A stretch of 14,734 nucleotides of DNA from Clostridiales bacterium. GTDB lineage: Bacteria > Bacillota > Clostridia > Oscillospirales > Acutalibacteraceae. The notes under the pieces are model-generated. The model was given only the letters and a program-made list of their open reading frames with translations. It was not told the origin of the DNA and did not search any database. The stretch is from contig JAAVHU010000009.1 in NCBI GenBank assembly GCA_014799585.1, forward strand, positions 1 through 14,734. Direction: 5' to 3'. The translations under genes were made by a program, and so were the position numbers. This document shows, piece by piece, positions 13,391 to 14,734 of the stretch. Numbering within the stretch: the first letter of the stretch is position 1; each line of letters starts with the position of its first letter.

Positions 13391-14083
13391 TTATTCTTCA
13401 CGAGGGTCAATATATTTTGCAGCATTTGCAAAACGACCGTAATTACCAATGTTTGCTTTATAAGCCTCATCAGGTGTTTTACCGTGGCGGATATCCTCAA
13501 GCATCTTGCCAACCTTAACGAATTCATAGCCGATAACTTCGCCTTCTTCGTCAAGAGCCATACGAGTAACATAGCCTTCAGCCATTTCCATATAACGAAC
13601 GCCCTTAAGCTTTGTTGAGAACATTGTACCAACCTGGCTTCTAAGACCTTTACCAAGATCTTCAAGAGCAGCACCGATAACAAGACCGTCTTCTGAGAAA
13701 GCGCTCTGTGAACGGCCATAAGCAAGCTGCTTGAAGATTTCTCTCATAGCAACGTTGATAGCGTCACAAACAAGGTCTGTGTTAAGGCACTCAAGAAGAG
13801 TTTTGCCAGGAAGAATTTCTGCAGCCATAGCAGCAGAGTGAGTCATACCTGAGCAGCCGATTGTTTCAACAAGAGCTTCCTCAACAATACCTTCCTTAAC
13901 ATTAAGGCTGATTTTGCAAGCGCCCTGCTGAGGTGCACACCAGCCGATACCGTGTGAGAAACCGCTGATGTCACTGATTTGATAAGATTTTACCCATTTT
14001 CCTTCTTCAGGAATTGGAGCCGGACCGTGATGTGGACCTTTTTTAACAGTACACATCTGTTCAACTTCATGTGAATAAGTCAT
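13391..14083 (-). CDS. NifU/IscU-like iron-sulfur scaffold-type protein, partner of GGGtGRT
   Basis: 230 residues. The central part (about 38-125) resembles the NifU N-terminal/IscU fold: GACKISLNV carries Cys56 (IscU Cys37 position) and ETIGCSGMTHSAAMAAEILPGKT carries Cys77 (IscU Cys63 position), followed by Cys99 and Cys106. An additional Cys49 lies in GWCAPQQGAC and another Cys11 near the N-terminus. The Asp that follows Cys37 in IscU (CGD) is not present here (CKI), so it is not an ordinary housekeeping IscU. The C-terminal third (about 150-230) is an extension absent from short IscU proteins. GGAAGGAGT (14099-14091) sits eight bases before the ATG. It is first gene of the two-gene operon; the specific partner protein or cluster is unknown. 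Confidence 0.85.
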   Translation of the reverse strand: MTYSHEVEQMCTVKKGPHHGPAPIPEEGKWVKSYQISDISGFSHGIGWCAPQQGACKISLNVKEGIVEEALVETIGCSGMTHSAAMAAEILPGKTLLECLNTDLVCDAINVAMREIFKQLAYGRSQSAFSEDGLVIGAALEDLGKGLRSQVGTMFSTKLKGVRYMEMAEGYVTRMALDEEGEVIGYEFVKVGKMLEDIRHGKTPDEAYKANIGNYGRFANAAKYIDPREE

Positions 14084-14133
14084 ATTTAATACTCCTTCCA
14101 GTTTTGTTAATAATTTTAAAAATTACCAAAGAT

Positions 14134-14162
14134 ATTATAACGAATTCAAGCCGTATCTTCAA
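14134..14162 (-). promoter_or_regulatory. Sigma-A promoter for the NifU-like/GGGtGRT operon
   Basis: On the minus strand TTGAAG (14162-14157), a 17-bp spacer and perfect TATAAT (14139-14134). Transcription should start near 14127 with a leader of about 44 nt. The remaining gap to 14252 shows only AT-rich sequence with no clear terminator for the gene to its right. Confidence 0.7.
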
Positions 14163-14252
14163 GTATAATGTGATAAAAAATTGTCATATTTTTATATTTT
14201 TAACATATTGCTTCAAAGCCGATATAGATATTGCCCCTATTTTATTAATTTT

Positions 14253-14734
14253 TTATAGGTTTGTTTCGATAATTTTGCGTATTAATGCTTCTGTGGGGAA
14301 ATCACAGCAGATGATTCCGTAATAATTTTCTTTATTGAGCGGATAATCTAAGAACTGATTGTTGATATATTTCGCATTTCTATAAGGTCCTTTATGCCCG
14401 CCTGCTGTTGAAAGATAATTCAAAATATATTCACCTGAAAACGGCTTAGCCTGATCAAGAAACGGCTTTGTGCAATCGTTCCAGCGAGAAATGGGCTTGT
14501 ACATATATCTATCAAGAATAATAAATGTAGCACTGTTTTCTCCGCCTGTTTCAAGAGGAAGCGGATTTGGAACAACCTTGTCCTGCTCTTCCCAACGGGA
14601 AAAATCCAAGCCTGTATTTTTCTCGGTATACTCTGCCCTATTCTCCATTTTACAACGGCGGACAAGAATAATCCTTCCCCTTGCTTCATCCAGAAGCGGA
14701 GCACGATTTTCAAGAAACCACTTATCCTCATTGC
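14253..14734 (-). CDS. PI-PLC-like phospholipase, C-terminal part (cut by right edge)
   Basis: The minus-strand frame is open from the stop at 14253 to the window edge, giving 160 codons; the internal Met at 14648 is not the start because the frame continues upstream with WFLENRAPLLDEARGRIILVRR. That stretch matches the LDEARGKIvLlRR core of bacterial phosphatidylinositol-specific phospholipase C (X domain). The downstream GLDFSRWEEQ, INNQFLDYPLN and YYGIICCDF segments fit the rest of the TIM-barrel. The family cleaves phosphatidylinositol or GPI-type lipids and is usually secreted. The catalytic histidines and any signal peptide lie in the missing N-terminal half, so activity and location cannot be judged. 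The gene ends 169 bp before the NifU-like start codon. Confidence 0.8.
   Translation of the reverse strand, partial: NEDKWFLENRAPLLDEARGRIILVRRCKMENRAEYTEKNTGLDFSRWEEQDKVVPNPLPLETGGENSATFIILDRYMYKPISRWNDCTKPFLDQAKPFSGEYILNYLSTAGGHKGPYRNAKYINNQFLDYPLNKENYYGIICCDFPTEALIRKIIETNL

Noticed and set aside
13357..13725. 122-codon minus-strand frame over the NifU-like gene
   Set aside because: It overlaps the NifU-like frame on the same strand, is Leu/Lys-rich low-complexity sequence with no family motif, and has no ribosome site.
14420..14731. 103-codon minus-strand frame at the right edge
   Set aside because: Alternative frame of the PI-PLC-like gene, which has clear family motifs in the other frame.

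Overview
The window looks like chromosomal DNA from an AT-rich, low-GC Gram-positive gut anaerobe of the class Clostridia, probably an Oscillospiraceae/Ruminococcus-type organism. This is an inference from codon use, GAGG/AAGGAGG ribosome binding sites, the GGGtGRT + NifU-like gene pair, an FHA/FtsW division locus and a radical-SAM pyruvate formate-lyase-type activase. No rRNA, tRNA, CRISPR array, transposase or phage gene is visible.

Layout. (1) 1-1115, minus strand: a tandem-FHA membrane protein followed by the start of an FtsW/RodA/SpoVE-type protein cut by the left edge. (2) 1116-1342: a divergent promoter region with a hairpin-forming repeat in the FHA leader. (3) 1343-5001, plus strand: an aldose 1-epimerase (galM), an Xre-HTH/membrane/DUF4097 protein and, 22 bp after it, a PflA-type radical SAM activase. 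(4) 5033-8052: a TPP-type riboswitch with an intrinsic terminator controlling four thiamine-precursor uptake genes: an MTH1187/YkoF-type thiamine-binding protein, ThiX-like permease, ThiY-like lipoprotein and ThiZ-like ATPase. (5) 8165-10213: a 682-aa DUF5054 protein with GH38-like metal-site motifs. (6) 10309-11559: a membrane-anchored metallophosphoesterase with its own promoter. (7) 11618-12341: a Phd/YefM-RelE/ParE toxin-antitoxin pair lying between two copies of an identical 35-nt terminator hairpin. (8) 12362-14083, minus strand: the operon of a NifU-like scaffold and a GGGtGRT protein. (9) 14253-14734, minus strand: the C-terminal part of a PI-PLC-like phospholipase cut by the right edge.

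How the parts work together. The thiamine operon is the clearest functional unit: the leader RNA should sense TPP and stop transcription of a pyrimidine (HMP-precursor) ABC importer. The aptamer's 3' half departs from the TPP consensus and is complementary to the terminator stem, which suggests a direct aptamer/antiterminator switch. The other units appear to be independent transcription units with their own promoters and hairpin terminators.

Points most worth a second look: the diverged TPP switch, the toxin-antitoxin cassette bracketed by duplicated hairpins and a 12-bp inverted repeat, the uncharacterised GGGtGRT/NifU-like pair, and the DUF5054 protein. Several start codons were reassigned (galM 1343, thiZ-like 7309, metallophosphoesterase 10309, antitoxin 11717), and two edge-truncated genes were recovered by translating to the window ends.
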